Shown here piece by piece: positions 1-7,281 of a DNA stretch of 10,579 bases. The notes under the pieces were generated by a model. It saw only the letters and a list, made by a program, of their open reading frames with translations, was not told the DNA's origin and did not search any database. The stretch is from Rickettsiales bacterium (GTDB taxonomy: Bacteria > Pseudomonadota > Alphaproteobacteria > Pelagibacterales > Pelagibacteraceae): positions 1 to 10,579 of the forward strand of contig SYDM01000015.1 of assembly GCA_005801485.1 (NCBI GenBank), read 5' to 3'. Position 1 is the first letter of the stretch. Each line of letters starts with the position of its first letter. Both the position numbers and the translations under genes were made by a program.

Positions 1-525
1 AAATATTCTTTCCTAAATTCAGTTAATTTTTTTTTAAATAAAAAAAAGATATCTATTTTAAAAATTAATGAAAAAAAACTAGATTTTCATGCGAGATTTA
101 GTGCAAAAAAAAGAGAATATAAGTATTTAATAATCAATCGTTTAGCCCCATCTTCATTTGAATTTAATCGAGCATGGCATATAAAAACTAATTTAAATTT
201 AAAATTGATGAAAAAAGCTACAAACTTATTAAAAGGTAAAAAGGATTTCTCAACTTTTAGATCTTCATCCTGTAATGCTAAATCACCTATTAAAACCCTG
301 GATGAAGCTAAAGTAAAAAAATTAGGCGATAAAATAATAATAATATTTAAATCAAAATCTTTTTTACAGCAGCAAGTTAGATCGATGGTTGGATGTTTAA
401 AATATGTTGGAGAAAAAAAATGGAACTTAAAAAAATTTAAAAATATTATTAAATTAAAAAAAAGAACTAATTGCGCTCCACCAGCCCCAGCACATGGCCT
501 GTATTTGTCTAAAGTCTCTTATTAA
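1..525 (+). CDS. truA: tRNA pseudouridine(38-40) synthase TruA, 3' part (5' end outside window)
   Basis: TruA converts uridines 38, 39 and 40 of the tRNA anticodon stem-loop to pseudouridine in the cytoplasm. The frame is open from base 1 to the TAA at 523-525, giving 174 codons of a protein that is usually about 245-270 residues. Roughly the first 75 residues, including the catalytic Asp of the RTDxGVHA motif, are therefore off the window. Visible family blocks are FHARFSAKKREYKYLI (codons 29-44, holding the active-site Tyr equivalent), KGKKDFSTFRS near codons 78-88, FLQQQVRSMVGCL (121-133), and the C-terminal signature CAPPAPAHGLYLSKVSY. The internal TTG at 205 and ATG at 208 are not starts, because conserved TruA sequence lies upstream of them in frame. 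The gene converges on the glycosyltransferase with only 7 bp between the two stop codons. Identification is firm. Confidence 0.95.
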   Translation, partial: KYSFLNSVNFFLNKKKISILKINEKKLDFHARFSAKKREYKYLIINRLAPSSFEFNRAWHIKTNLNLKLMKKATNLLKGKKDFSTFRSSSCNAKSPIKTLDEAKVKKLGDKIIIIFKSKSFLQQQVRSMVGCLKYVGEKKWNLKKFKNIIKLKKRTNCAPPAPAHGLYLSKVSY

Positions 526-532
526 TATTTTA

Positions 533-1297
533 TTATCTAAAACCATATTTTTTTATAGAATTGAATGATATAAAGAATATAGAAATTAAATTTTCTAAAA
601 TACTTAATTTATTTAAATTTTTATTAATTTTCCAAATCCAGCATAAATTTCTCAAACGATTACTTTGTAGAGAATTTTTTCTAATTTGATATTCAGTTAA
701 GTAACCAGGATAACAATATGCATAATCAATTTTTTTTAGTAATTGGCATTTGTAATAGTAATCTTCACAAATTTCAGTATTTGGAAATTTTATATTTTTT
801 GAAATAGATCTTTTTATAATCATTGTACTTGTAGCTATAGAAGTGTTTTTAATAAAAGATTTATAATTAAATTTGTTAGGTACAAAAATAGTATTTTGTA
901 TTGGGTTATTTACCTTAAACGTTTTGTAATGAGTATATGTAAAAAAATAATTATTTTTTTTCATAAAATTAATTTGAAGTTTTAATTTATTTTTTTTCCA
1001 CAAATCATCAGAATCAATAAAGGCTATATATTCTGACTTAGACTTTTTAATTGCTAAATTTCTGCAATAAGCTGTACCTTTATTTTTAGATAGAAAAAAA
1101 ATTTTAATTTTTTTTTTTTTATATTTGAATAAAATATTTTTTGTAATTTTATCTGAATTATCATCAATTATAATTAGTTCCCAATTTTTATGAGTTTGAT
1201 TTATAATAGATTGAATCGTTTCTTGAATGGTCTGAGAGCTATTATAATTAGGTAATATTATTGATACTTTGGATTCTTTTTTATTGATCAATCTCAC
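533..1297 (-). CDS. Glycosyltransferase family 2 (GT-A fold)
   Basis: This 254-residue protein has the hallmarks of an inverting GT2 enzyme: VSIILPNYNS at residues 11-20, the nucleotide-binding LIIIDDNSDK at 41-50, the metal-binding DxD motif in FIDSDDLW at 93-100, and an acidic ICEDYYYK block at 176-183 that probably supplies the catalytic base. The tail YQIRKNSLQSN followed by a basic, aromatic C-terminus resembles family members making surface polysaccharide or LPS; acceptor and sugar cannot be told from sequence. The start is GTG at 1297-1295, overlapping the dapE stop as GTGA, so it is probably translated by coupling; the next in-frame Met is residue 112, past the DxD motif. It is the last gene of the minus-strand cluster and very AT-rich: line 1081-1140 has only 3 G/C. 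A run of 13 A on the coding strand (1108-1120) encodes KKKKI. Confidence 0.88.
   Translation of the reverse strand: MRLINKKESKVSIILPNYNSSQTIQETIQSIINQTHKNWELIIIDDNSDKITKNILFKYKKKKIKIFFLSKNKGTAYCRNLAIKKSKSEYIAFIDSDDLWKKNKLKLQINFMKKNNYFFTYTHYKTFKVNNPIQNTIFVPNKFNYKSFIKNTSIATSTMIIKRSISKNIKFPNTEICEDYYYKCQLLKKIDYAYCYPGYLTEYQIRKNSLQSNRLRNLCWIWKINKNLNKLSILENLISIFFISFNSIKKYGFR
1108..1120 (-). repeat. Homopolymer A13 (coding strand) inside the glycosyltransferase gene
   Basis: Thirteen consecutive T on the + strand are 13 A in the sense strand of the family-2 glycosyltransferase gene, encoding Lys60-Lys63 and the first base of the Ile codon. It is the longest mononucleotide run I saw in the window; 10-base runs also occur in the VTT gene. 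Runs of this length are prone to replication or transcription slippage, and the run lies upstream of the DxD motif, so a one-base change would abolish the enzyme. Confidence 0.9.
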
Positions 1298-2451
1298 TTA
1301 AAATATTCAATCAAAATATTTTGATAAATTTTTGTTAATTTTTTTAAATCTGATATAGAAACACATTCGTCAACTCTATGCATTGTTTTATTTACCAAGC
1401 CAAATTCAAGACAGGGAGCAATTTTTTTTATAAATCTTGCATCCGATGTTCCACCGGTTGTTGAAAAAATAGGATTAATTTTAGTAATTTTTTTAATTAT
1501 TTTTTTAGCCATATAAATAGTTGATCCTGGCTTAGTTAAAAAATATTCTCCTGTAACCAAAAAATTTAATTTATATTTAGTTCTATTTTTTTTACATATT
1601 GATTTAACCACAGAGGTTATTCTTTTTTTTAAACTTACAGATGTGTGGTAGTTATTGTATCTAATATTAAATTGAGTTTTTGCTCTAGCTGGAATAACAT
1701 TGTGGGCTTGGTTATCTACGTTTATAGCTGTAAATTCTAAATTCGAAGATTGAAAATGTTTATTTCCTTTATCTAAGGGTTTGTCTTTAAGTTTATTGCA
1801 TATAGCAATTAAAGTATTTATCGGATTTTTTGAGAGATGCGGATAAGCAACATGACCTTGACTGCCTAGTATCTCTAACATACATGATAGACTGCCTCTT
1901 CTGCCAATCTTAATCATTTCTCCTAATTTTGTTGGATTTGTTGGTTCTCCAACAATACAAAAGTCTATTTTTTCTTTTTTTTTAATTAAATAATCTACTA
2001 CTTTTTTAGTACCATTTACTGCCTGGCCTTCTTCATCTCCTGTAATTAAAAAACTAATAGATCCATTTATTTTTTTATTATTTTTCAAAAAAATGCTGAC
2101 AGCGGCTATAAAACAGGCAATTGAACTTTTCATATCATTAGCGCCTCTACCAATTAAATGTTTGTTTTTGACTATCGGCTTAAAGGGATTAACCGTCCAA
2201 TCATTTAAATTACCCGGAGGCACAACATCTGTATGACCTGCGTAGCAAAAATTAGGTTGTTTGTTTCCTAGTCTCGCATAGAGATTTTTAATTGGTGGAT
2301 TTTTTTTATCTTTAAATTCTAAAATTTTACAACTGAATTTTAATTGTTTAAGTTTTTTTGCTATATAATTTATTGCTCCAGCATCAATAGGTGTTATACT
2401 TGGGAAACTTATAAGGTCTTTAGATAACTGTAGCTCGTCAAAATTTTTCAT
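1294..2451 (-). CDS. dapE: Succinyl-diaminopimelate desuccinylase DapE
   Basis: DapE is a cytoplasmic di-zinc M20-family hydrolase that removes succinate from N-succinyl-LL-diaminopimelate, giving LL-DAP for peptidoglycan and lysine. All metal and catalytic positions expected from characterised DapE proteins are visible: His73 with Asp75 in AGHTDVVPPG, bridging Asp106 in GRGANDMKSS, general base Glu140 with ligand Glu141 in TGDEEG, Glu169 in GEPTNP, and His358 in NKTMHRVDE. The dimerisation-domain GSQGHVAYPHL block (residues 196-206) and GGTSDARF (333-340) are also present. Length 385 is normal for the family (about 375-385). The ATG overlaps the dapD TAA by one base (TAATG), and the downstream glycosyltransferase start overlaps this stop, so the three genes are probably translationally coupled. 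Its substrate is made by the DapD pathway encoded immediately upstream. Confidence 0.97.
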   Translation of the reverse strand: MKNFDELQLSKDLISFPSITPIDAGAINYIAKKLKQLKFSCKILEFKDKKNPPIKNLYARLGNKQPNFCYAGHTDVVPPGNLNDWTVNPFKPIVKNKHLIGRGANDMKSSIACFIAAVSIFLKNNKKINGSISFLITGDEEGQAVNGTKKVVDYLIKKKEKIDFCIVGEPTNPTKLGEMIKIGRRGSLSCMLEILGSQGHVAYPHLSKNPINTLIAICNKLKDKPLDKGNKHFQSSNLEFTAINVDNQAHNVIPARAKTQFNIRYNNYHTSVSLKKRITSVVKSICKKNRTKYKLNFLVTGEYFLTKPGSTIYMAKKIIKKITKINPIFSTTGGTSDARFIKKIAPCLEFGLVNKTMHRVDECVSISDLKKLTKIYQNILIEYFK

Positions 2452-3287
2452 TAATCTCTTAGCAAATCATTAATTGAAGTTTTACTTCTAGTTTTTTCGT
2501 CAACTTGTTTGATTATAACTGCACAATTTAATGATGGTGCGTTAGGATTCTTTTTATCAGGTAGTGATCCTGGCACAACAACGGAGTAAGGAGGGATTTT
2601 ACCATAAGTAATGTCTCCAGTATGTCTATTAACAATTTTTGTAGATTGACCGATATACATTCCCATACTAATTACAGACCCTTCTCCAACAATTACTCCT
2701 TCTACAACTTCTGACATGGCTCCAAGAAAAACATTATCTTCAATAATTGTTGGCAAAGCTTGAGCTGGCTCTAAGACCCCACCTATACCTGATCCAGCTG
2801 ATATATGACAGTTTTTACCAATCTGACTGCAGCTGCCCGCTCTTGAAAAAGTGTCCATCATTGTTCCCTCATCGATATAAGCACCAATATTTACAAAACA
2901 TGGCATGAGAACAACATTTTTTCCTATAAAGGATCCTTTGCGTACCGGAGAATTTGGAACCATTCTAAATCCAGCTTTGATATGATCTTCTTTAGTCCAG
3001 CCTGCTGTTTTTCCTTTTAATAAATGAGATTTGTCATACCAGGTGCTATAAGGACCACTCAAAGTGTCCATTTCGTAAACTCTAAAACTTAACATTATCG
3101 CTTTTTTTAAATACTGATGAGTAATCCAGCTACCATTAATTTTTTCAGCAACCCTTACTTTTCCCGAGTCCAAATTTTTGATTGATTCATTAATTGCATC
3201 AATAATTTTTTGATCTGAATTTTTGTTAATCTGCTCTTTTTTATTCCAAGCTTCTTCTATTATTTTTTCAATTTCTTTATTATTCAT
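2451..3287 (-). CDS. dapD: 2,3,4,5-tetrahydropyridine-2,6-dicarboxylate N-succinyltransferase DapD
   Basis: DapD transfers succinyl from succinyl-CoA to tetrahydrodipicolinate, the entry step of the succinylase branch of DAP/lysine synthesis in the cytoplasm. At 278 residues it has the usual size (about 274-285). An N-terminal helical domain is followed from about residue 110 by the left-handed beta-helix hexapeptide domain. Family blocks are GFRMVPNSPVRKG (106-118), YIDEGTMMDTFSRAGSCSQI (137-156), SGIGGVLEPAQALPTIIEDN (166-185) and the CoA-side MGMYIGQSTKI (208-218). Asp145 and Glu193 match the positions proposed as catalytic. The usual GARSEVVEG block reads GAMSEVVEG here, a Met in the commonly Arg position (192 region). 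The start ATG lies 8 nt inside the end of the upstream HAD gene, and the stop overlaps the dapE start. I see no Shine-Dalgarno, so coupling is likely. Confidence 0.97.
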   Translation of the reverse strand: MNNKEIEKIIEEAWNKKEQINKNSDQKIIDAINESIKNLDSGKVRVAEKINGSWITHQYLKKAIMLSFRVYEMDTLSGPYSTWYDKSHLLKGKTAGWTKEDHIKAGFRMVPNSPVRKGSFIGKNVVLMPCFVNIGAYIDEGTMMDTFSRAGSCSQIGKNCHISAGSGIGGVLEPAQALPTIIEDNVFLGAMSEVVEGVIVGEGSVISMGMYIGQSTKIVNRHTGDITYGKIPPYSVVVPGSLPDKKNPNAPSLNCAVIIKQVDEKTRSKTSINDLLRD

Positions 3288-3939
3288 TTATTTTACTTAA
3301 AAAGTCTGACAAGTTATCTGTTTTATAGTTAATAAAATCCTCATTAGAAAACTCTGCCGCCCAAGGTTCGTCATTTTTAATCCAGACTGTTTTCATTCCT
3401 AGTTCATGTGCAGGTTTTAAATTTCTAGCAATATCTTCTATGAATATACAATAATCCGGTTCTATTCCATATTTTTGAATAATTTTTTTGTAAGGCTCGA
3501 TTGAAGGTTTGGGTATAAAGTCTGAATCAATTATATCAAATACGCCATCAAAAAGATTTTCAATACCTATTCTTTTAGTAACATTACTTGCATGAGCTTT
3601 AGATCCATTGGTAAATATATACTTTTTGCCCATTAATTTAGTTAATTCTTTTTGCAGATTTAAATCTTTTTTAAGAAAATTTAAATTCACGTCATGGACA
3701 TATTGAAGAAACTCTTCAGCATCAATGTTATGATTTTTAATCATTCCATTAAGTGTTGTATGATATTCTTGAAAATAATTTTTTTGAATTTTTTTTGCTT
3801 CTTCTAAATTTACATTTAGTTTTTTAGATATAAAAAAAGACATTTTTTTATCTACCTGGTCAAATACTTTAGTATCACCAGAATAAAGTGTATTATCTAA
3901 ATCAAATAGCCAGTATTTTATTTTTTTTAATTCTTTCAT
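3280..3939 (-). CDS. HAD-superfamily phosphatase, pyrimidine 5'-nucleotidase type
   Basis: This is a 219-residue cytoplasmic haloacid dehalogenase-type phosphohydrolase. Motif I is FDLDNTLYSG (residues 12-21), with nucleophile Asp13 and acid/base Asp15. Motif II is the Thr110 of YIFTNGSKAH, motif III the Lys144 of FIPKPS, and motif IV the acidic pair in IFIEDIARNLKPAHELGMKT (Glu168-Asp169). The helical cap between residues 22 and 90, and the DLDNTLY/TNGS/EDxxxNL pattern, fit the pyrimidine 5'-nucleotidase subgroup seen at this same place (between argB and dapD) in many alphaproteobacteria. The physiological substrate is unknown; nucleotide housekeeping or metabolite repair is inference. The start ATG overlaps the argB TGA (ATGA), and its own TAA lies 8 nt inside dapD, so it sits tightly inside the operon. 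Confidence 0.88.
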   Translation of the reverse strand: MKELKKIKYWLFDLDNTLYSGDTKVFDQVDKKMSFFISKKLNVNLEEAKKIQKNYFQEYHTTLNGMIKNHNIDAEEFLQYVHDVNLNFLKKDLNLQKELTKLMGKKYIFTNGSKAHASNVTKRIGIENLFDGVFDIIDSDFIPKPSIEPYKKIIQKYGIEPDYCIFIEDIARNLKPAHELGMKTVWIKNDEPWAAEFSNEDFINYKTDNLSDFLSKINE

Positions 3940-4808
3940 TTTCTAATAAGAGTACCAGCTCCTTCGTCAGAAAATATTTCATAAAGAATAGAATGAAGTT
4001 TTCTTCCATCAATAATTACTACACCTCTTACTCCATTTTCAATAGCATCAATCGAATTTAAAAGCTTTGGAATCATACCGCCTTGTACTATGTTTTTATC
4101 AATTAAATTTTTTGCTTCACTCGGTTTAATTTCATTAATTAGTTTTTTATTTTCGTCATAAACACCTTCAACATCGGTCATAAGAAGCAGTCTTCGAGAT
4201 TTTAAACTTTTTGCTACGGCCGCCGCCGCAGTATCTGCATTAATATTATATTTTTGACCATTATCATCTTTACCCATAGGCGATAAAACAGGTATAATAT
4301 TTTTTTCGATAATAGCTTGAATTTTTTCATTAAGTATTTTTTTTGGTTTTCCCACAAAACCAAGAGCTTTGTTTTCTTGTTCCACAATAATAACGTTATT
4401 TGTATCGACATTTAAACCTTCAGCTTTGCAATTTTTTTTATCTAATTTTTCAATAATTTCAGAATTAAAATCTATTAAAGCTCTTTCAACTACCTCCATA
4501 GTTTGTTTGTCAGTAACTCTTAGTCCATTTATAAATTGACTTTCTATATTTAATTTTTCTAATTCTGATTTTATTTTTGGTCCACCTCCGTGAACAATTA
4601 TAACTTTTAGATCTAATTTATGAAGTATAGATATATCTTCTATAAATTTATCAAATAAATCTGGGTCTATTAAAACCTTTCCACCACACTTTATAACTAT
4701 TTTTTCTTTTTTATATTTATTTGAATATTTAGAAACCAAAGAAATATTTGGTGCATTTTTTGGCCAAAATGATCTCAAATTTTCTAAATATTCTTCTTTA
4801 GATCTCAT
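3936..4808 (-). CDS. argB: Acetylglutamate kinase ArgB
   Basis: ArgB phosphorylates N-acetyl-L-glutamate with ATP, the second step of arginine synthesis, in the cytoplasm. The 290-residue protein shows the amino-acid kinase fold: KIVIKCGGKVL with Lys40, VIIVHGGGPKI (residues 69-79), substrate-binding Arg97 in NGLRVTD, YNINADTAAAA (187-197) with Asn188 and Asp192, TDVEGVYD (211-218) and GGMIPK (243-248). It also carries the N-terminal extension (about 35 residues before the first strand) and the C-terminal EIFSDEGAGTLI segment (277-288) typical of hexameric, arginine-inhibited NAGK enzymes. Feedback inhibition by arginine is therefore a reasonable inference. Its ATG directly follows the yidC stop (TAG then ATG, no spacer), and its TGA overlaps the HAD start. 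A GTP-binding protein EngB/YihA gene often lies between yidC and argB in alphaproteobacteria and is absent here. Confidence 0.97.
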   Translation of the reverse strand: MRSKEEYLENLRSFWPKNAPNISLVSKYSNKYKKEKIVIKCGGKVLIDPDLFDKFIEDISILHKLDLKVIIVHGGGPKIKSELEKLNIESQFINGLRVTDKQTMEVVERALIDFNSEIIEKLDKKNCKAEGLNVDTNNVIIVEQENKALGFVGKPKKILNEKIQAIIEKNIIPVLSPMGKDDNGQKYNINADTAAAAVAKSLKSRRLLLMTDVEGVYDENKKLINEIKPSEAKNLIDKNIVQGGMIPKLLNSIDAIENGVRGVVIIDGRKLHSILYEIFSDEGAGTLIRK

Positions 4809-6503
4809 CTAAATTGTTTTAACTTTTGTACTTCTCATGATGAACCATTGTTGAGCAATAGTTAGCACGTTATTAATAGTCCAATACAAAACTAACCCTG
4901 CAGGAAAAGGAGCTAGTATTACGGTTAAGAATATGGGTAAGAACATAAAGATTTTAGCTTGTAAAGGATCGGTTGGTGCTGGATTCAATTTTTGTTGAAT
5001 GAACATCGTTACACCCATTAGTATGGGCCAAATACCAATAATTAAGAAATTTGGCGGACCCCACGGTATTAAACCAAAAAGATTAAATATAGACGTAGGG
5101 TCTTGAGCAGATAAATCTTTTATCCATCCAAAAAATGGTTGATGTCGCATTTCTAAAGAAATGAAAAGCATCTTGTAAATTGCAAAAAAGAATGGAATTT
5201 GTATCAAGATAGGCAAACAACCTGAAGCAGGATTAATTTGTTCTTTTTTGTATAAAGCCATGATCGCTTGTTGAAACTTAACCCTATCCTCTTTGTGTAG
5301 ATCTTTTAGTCTAGTCATCTCCGGCTGTAAGGCTTTCATTTTTGCCATTGATTTAAAGGAATAGTTTGCAAGAGGAAAAAAGATTAATCTTATGATTACT
5401 GTAATAATAATAATAGAAATTCCAAAATTACCAGTTAACTCGAAGAAGTAATTAGCTATAAAAAATAACGGTTTTGTAAAAAAGTAAAACCAACCCCAGT
5501 CAATAATTAAATCTAATTTATCTATTTTTTCATTTACTGCATACGTATCAATAGTTTTAACTTCTTTAGCTGCTACAAATACTTTTACTTCACTATTAAT
5601 TTTTGAAGAAGGTTCAATAGTTTTTGGTTTGTTTAATAAAAAATTAGCCTTATACGCATCTTGATATAAAAAAGTTGATTTAAAACTTTCTCCAGATTCC
5701 GGAACAAGTACTGTCATCCAGTATTTATCAGTTATTCCAATCCAACCTTTATTAGCTTCTCTTGTTATTTTTTTCTCTTCTATATCTTTATAAGCATCTT
5801 CTTTTAGTTCATCATTAAAAACTCCAATGAATCCTTCATGTAAAATAAAAAAACCTTGTAAATCTTTTGGTTTGTTATTTCTCGTTATTTGAGCATATGG
5901 ATATAATTCAATTTTTTCAGATGATTTATTATCGACTTCTTGAATAATTTTAAAAAGATAATTATCGTCAAGAGCAATTTTTTTTCTAAAAATGATATTA
6001 GAACCATTATTCCATTCTAAAATAATTGGATTTTTATTTGATTGGACTTTGTTGTCTACTATATTCCATATACTTTTGTTTGTTGGAACTTTAATTTTAT
6101 CACCAATGCTTGCCCAACCAGATTCAATAAAATATCCCTCATCTGTTTCTTTAGGGTTTAAAAATGTTACATTTTTAATAGATTTAAGATCTTCTCGGTA
6201 ATTTTTAAATGATAAATCATCAATTATAGCTCCATCAAGAGAGATAGATCCTTTAATTTTATTATTTTCTAATAAAATACGATTAGTTTTTTTTATTGAT
6301 TCTTCTCTTGAAATTTTTTGCTCTATTTTTGACTCATTTATATTCGGAACAAGACCATTATTTAATTCCTTATTATTTGGCTTTTGATTTTCAACTATTT
6401 CAGTTTGATTTTTATTAGACTTAGGAGGATCAACAAAAGCTGACCAAAAAAGTAATACAGACATAGATAAAGCCACCGCAATAAAAACATTCTTATTGTC
6501 CAT
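4809..6503 (-). CDS. yidC: Membrane protein insertase YidC
   Basis: YidC (Oxa1 superfamily) inserts and folds inner-membrane proteins, alone or with SecYEG. The 564-residue protein is the long Gram-negative form. TM1 is near residues 5-22. A large periplasmic beta-supersandwich domain spans about residues 80-315, with the YPYAQITRNN and GWIGITDKYWM blocks. The conserved insertase domain begins about residue 335 (DWGWFYFFTKPLFFIANYFF). The hydrophilic-groove arginine is Arg372 in VIIRLIFFPL. A cytoplasmic loop (about 383-425, KMKALQPEM and KEQINPASGCLP) follows, then further TM segments around 428-450, 484-503 and 515-555, ending in a short basic tail. Immediately upstream is yidD (TAA then ATG, no spacer). 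This is one of the few genes here with a good ribosome-binding site (AAGGAA 9 nt upstream), which supports this ATG. Confidence 0.98.
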   Translation of the reverse strand: MDNKNVFIAVALSMSVLLFWSAFVDPPKSNKNQTEIVENQKPNNKELNNGLVPNINESKIEQKISREESIKKTNRILLENNKIKGSISLDGAIIDDLSFKNYREDLKSIKNVTFLNPKETDEGYFIESGWASIGDKIKVPTNKSIWNIVDNKVQSNKNPIILEWNNGSNIIFRKKIALDDNYLFKIIQEVDNKSSEKIELYPYAQITRNNKPKDLQGFFILHEGFIGVFNDELKEDAYKDIEEKKITREANKGWIGITDKYWMTVLVPESGESFKSTFLYQDAYKANFLLNKPKTIEPSSKINSEVKVFVAAKEVKTIDTYAVNEKIDKLDLIIDWGWFYFFTKPLFFIANYFFELTGNFGISIIIITVIIRLIFFPLANYSFKSMAKMKALQPEMTRLKDLHKEDRVKFQQAIMALYKKEQINPASGCLPILIQIPFFFAIYKMLFISLEMRHQPFFGWIKDLSAQDPTSIFNLFGLIPWGPPNFLIIGIWPILMGVTMFIQQKLNPAPTDPLQAKIFMFLPIFLTVILAPFPAGLVLYWTINNVLTIAQQWFIMRSTKVKTI

Positions 6504-6851
6504 TTAATTTAATTCCTTCGATTTAAGATTTTTTTCTGGAACTAAGTCTATTCCATCTCCAGCACCTAAAATCTTAATAGGATGACATTTTGAAATTCTT
6601 TTTAAAGTATAAAAACCACCTTTTATTAAACCATGTTTTTTTAGTGATTCTTGGCAGTACTCCGAGCAAGTGGGTAAAAATCTACATTTGATACCAAGCA
6701 AGGGTGATATAAAAAAATTATAAAATTTAATTAAATATAAAATTAAAAAAATTAAACAATTTTCAATAACAACGCTAAAATTTTTCAAAACTTTTTTGCA
6801 TTGCTGAAAATAATACTTTATGATTTTTTTCATAGGCTTTTGATTTTCCAA
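6504..6851 (-). CDS. yidD: Membrane protein insertion efficiency factor YidD (start uncertain)
   Basis: YidD is a small inner-face membrane-associated protein that assists YidC-dependent insertion. The family core is clear: LIKFYNFFISPLLG, KCRFLPTCSEYCQESLKKHG (55-74) and LKRISKCHP (83-91), with conserved Cys56, Cys62 and Cys89. The long form begins at ATG 6851 (115 residues) and overlaps rnpA by 77 nt. An internal ATG at 6833 gives 109 residues, and a TTG at 6788 gives 94 residues with only a 14-nt overlap. The TTG form leaves about 18 residues before the LIKFYNFFISPLLG core, close to the 15-20 residues in typical YidD proteins. The frame through the overlap is constrained by rnpA and cannot settle the choice. 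The C-terminus extends some 15 residues past the usual CHP...VP end. It abuts yidC with no spacer. Confidence 0.92.
   Translation of the reverse strand: MENQKPMKKIIKYYFQQCKKVLKNFSVVIENCLIFLILYLIKFYNFFISPLLGIKCRFLPTCSEYCQESLKKHGLIKGGFYTLKRISKCHPIKILGAGDGIDLVPEKNLKSKELN
6513..6518 (-). promoter_or_regulatory. Ribosome-binding site of yidC
   Basis: On the minus strand AAGGAA lies 9 nt before the yidC ATG, inside the 3' end of yidD. It is one of the few clear Shine-Dalgarno-like sites in a window where most starts have none. It supports the assigned yidC start and suggests that yidC gets some ribosome loading independent of yidD termination. Confidence 0.6.
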
Positions 6852-7119
6852 AAACTATATAAGTATAATTAGAATTAATTGCACCCTTTATTTTTAAAAG
6901 ATTGTGCACTATAGCTTTTAATTTACGTCTAATTCTGTTTCTTTTTACAGCGTTCCCAACTTTTTTTTTCATCACAAAACTTAAATGTAATAAGTTTTTA
7001 TTTTTGCTTGGTATAAAATTTTTTGCTGCAAAAATAGAAAAAAAATCGGTATGAACTTTTTTTTCTTTTAAAACTGTTTTAAAGTGAATATTTTTTTTTA
7101 GACTTTCAAGCTTAATCAT
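6775..7119 (-). CDS. rnpA: Ribonuclease P protein component RnpA
   Basis: RnpA is the small basic protein subunit of RNase P, which with M1 RNA removes 5' leaders from pre-tRNA. At 114 residues it has the normal size. The RNR signature VGNAVKRNRIRRKLKAIV spans residues 54-71, preceded by the beta-strand LHLSFVMKKK (44-53), which also fits the family fold. An N-terminal LKKNIHFKTVLKEKK block matches the usual L...xxFxxvlxxgk start. It begins 6 nt after the rpmH stop, the classic rpmH-rnpA pairing, and its 3' end lies within the long form of yidD. I see no Shine-Dalgarno upstream. The RNase P RNA itself is not in this window. Confidence 0.97.
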   Translation of the reverse strand: MIKLESLKKNIHFKTVLKEKKVHTDFFSIFAAKNFIPSKNKNLLHLSFVMKKKVGNAVKRNRIRRKLKAIVHNLLKIKGAINSNYTYIVFGKSKAYEKNHKVLFSAMQKSFEKF

Positions 7120-7125
7120 TAAAAA

Positions 7126-7260
7126 TTAAGTTGAGATAGTTTTTCTTCCTTTAGCTCTTCGTCTAGCAATTAACTTTCGACCGCCCTTAGTAGCCATTCG
7201 AGCTCTAAAACCGTGTCTTCTTTTTCTTACTAAGTTACTGGGCTGATAAGTTCTTTTCAT
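7126..7260 (-). CDS. rpmH: 50S ribosomal protein L34
   Basis: The minus strand from ATG 7260-7258 to TAA 7128-7126 encodes 44 residues, the standard L34 length. The protein starts [20 protein letters not shown], continues [20 protein letters not shown] and ends TIST. This is the invariant L34 pattern, including [18 protein letters not shown] and [12 protein letters not shown]. It is a component of the 50S subunit that binds 23S rRNA. It is the first gene of the nine-gene minus-strand cluster, with rnpA 6 nt downstream. The bases just before the ATG (TTAAATATCC) contain no Shine-Dalgarno, so initiation is probably leaderless-like or depends on an unstructured AT-rich leader. Confidence 0.98.
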   Translation of the reverse strand: MKRTYQPSNLVRKRRHGFRARMATKGGRKLIARRRAKGRKTIST

Positions 7261-7281
7261 GGATATTTAAAGTTATATAAT
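7254..7281 (+). promoter_or_regulatory. Putative sigma70 promoter of the VTT-protein/DUF255 gene set
   Basis: The plus strand carries a perfect TATAAT at 7276-7281, 16 bp after TTTTCA (7254-7259, 4 of 6 to the -35 consensus). This would start transcription near 7288 with a leader of about 23 nt before the ATG at 7311. The -10 overlaps the putative divergent rpmH promoter, so the two may compete for polymerase. There is no Shine-Dalgarno before 7311. Confidence 0.4.

Noticed and set aside
205..525. Separate 106-residue gene starting at TTG 205
   Set aside because: The frame is open to base 1 and conserved TruA blocks lie upstream, so it is the 3' part of truA.
515..560. Bidirectional terminator between convergent truA and glycosyltransferase
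   Set aside because: The 7-bp gap and its flanks contain no GC-containing stem followed by a T-run; only AT-rich sequence is present.
4214..4411. 65-codon minus-strand frame inside argB
   Set aside because: It is an alternative frame of argB with a low-complexity Lys/Leu-rich product; ArgB motifs occupy the real frame.
5992..6201. 69-codon plus-strand reading frame opposite yidC
   Set aside because: It is antisense to the well-conserved periplasmic domain of YidC and shows no recognisable motif, so it is a shadow frame.
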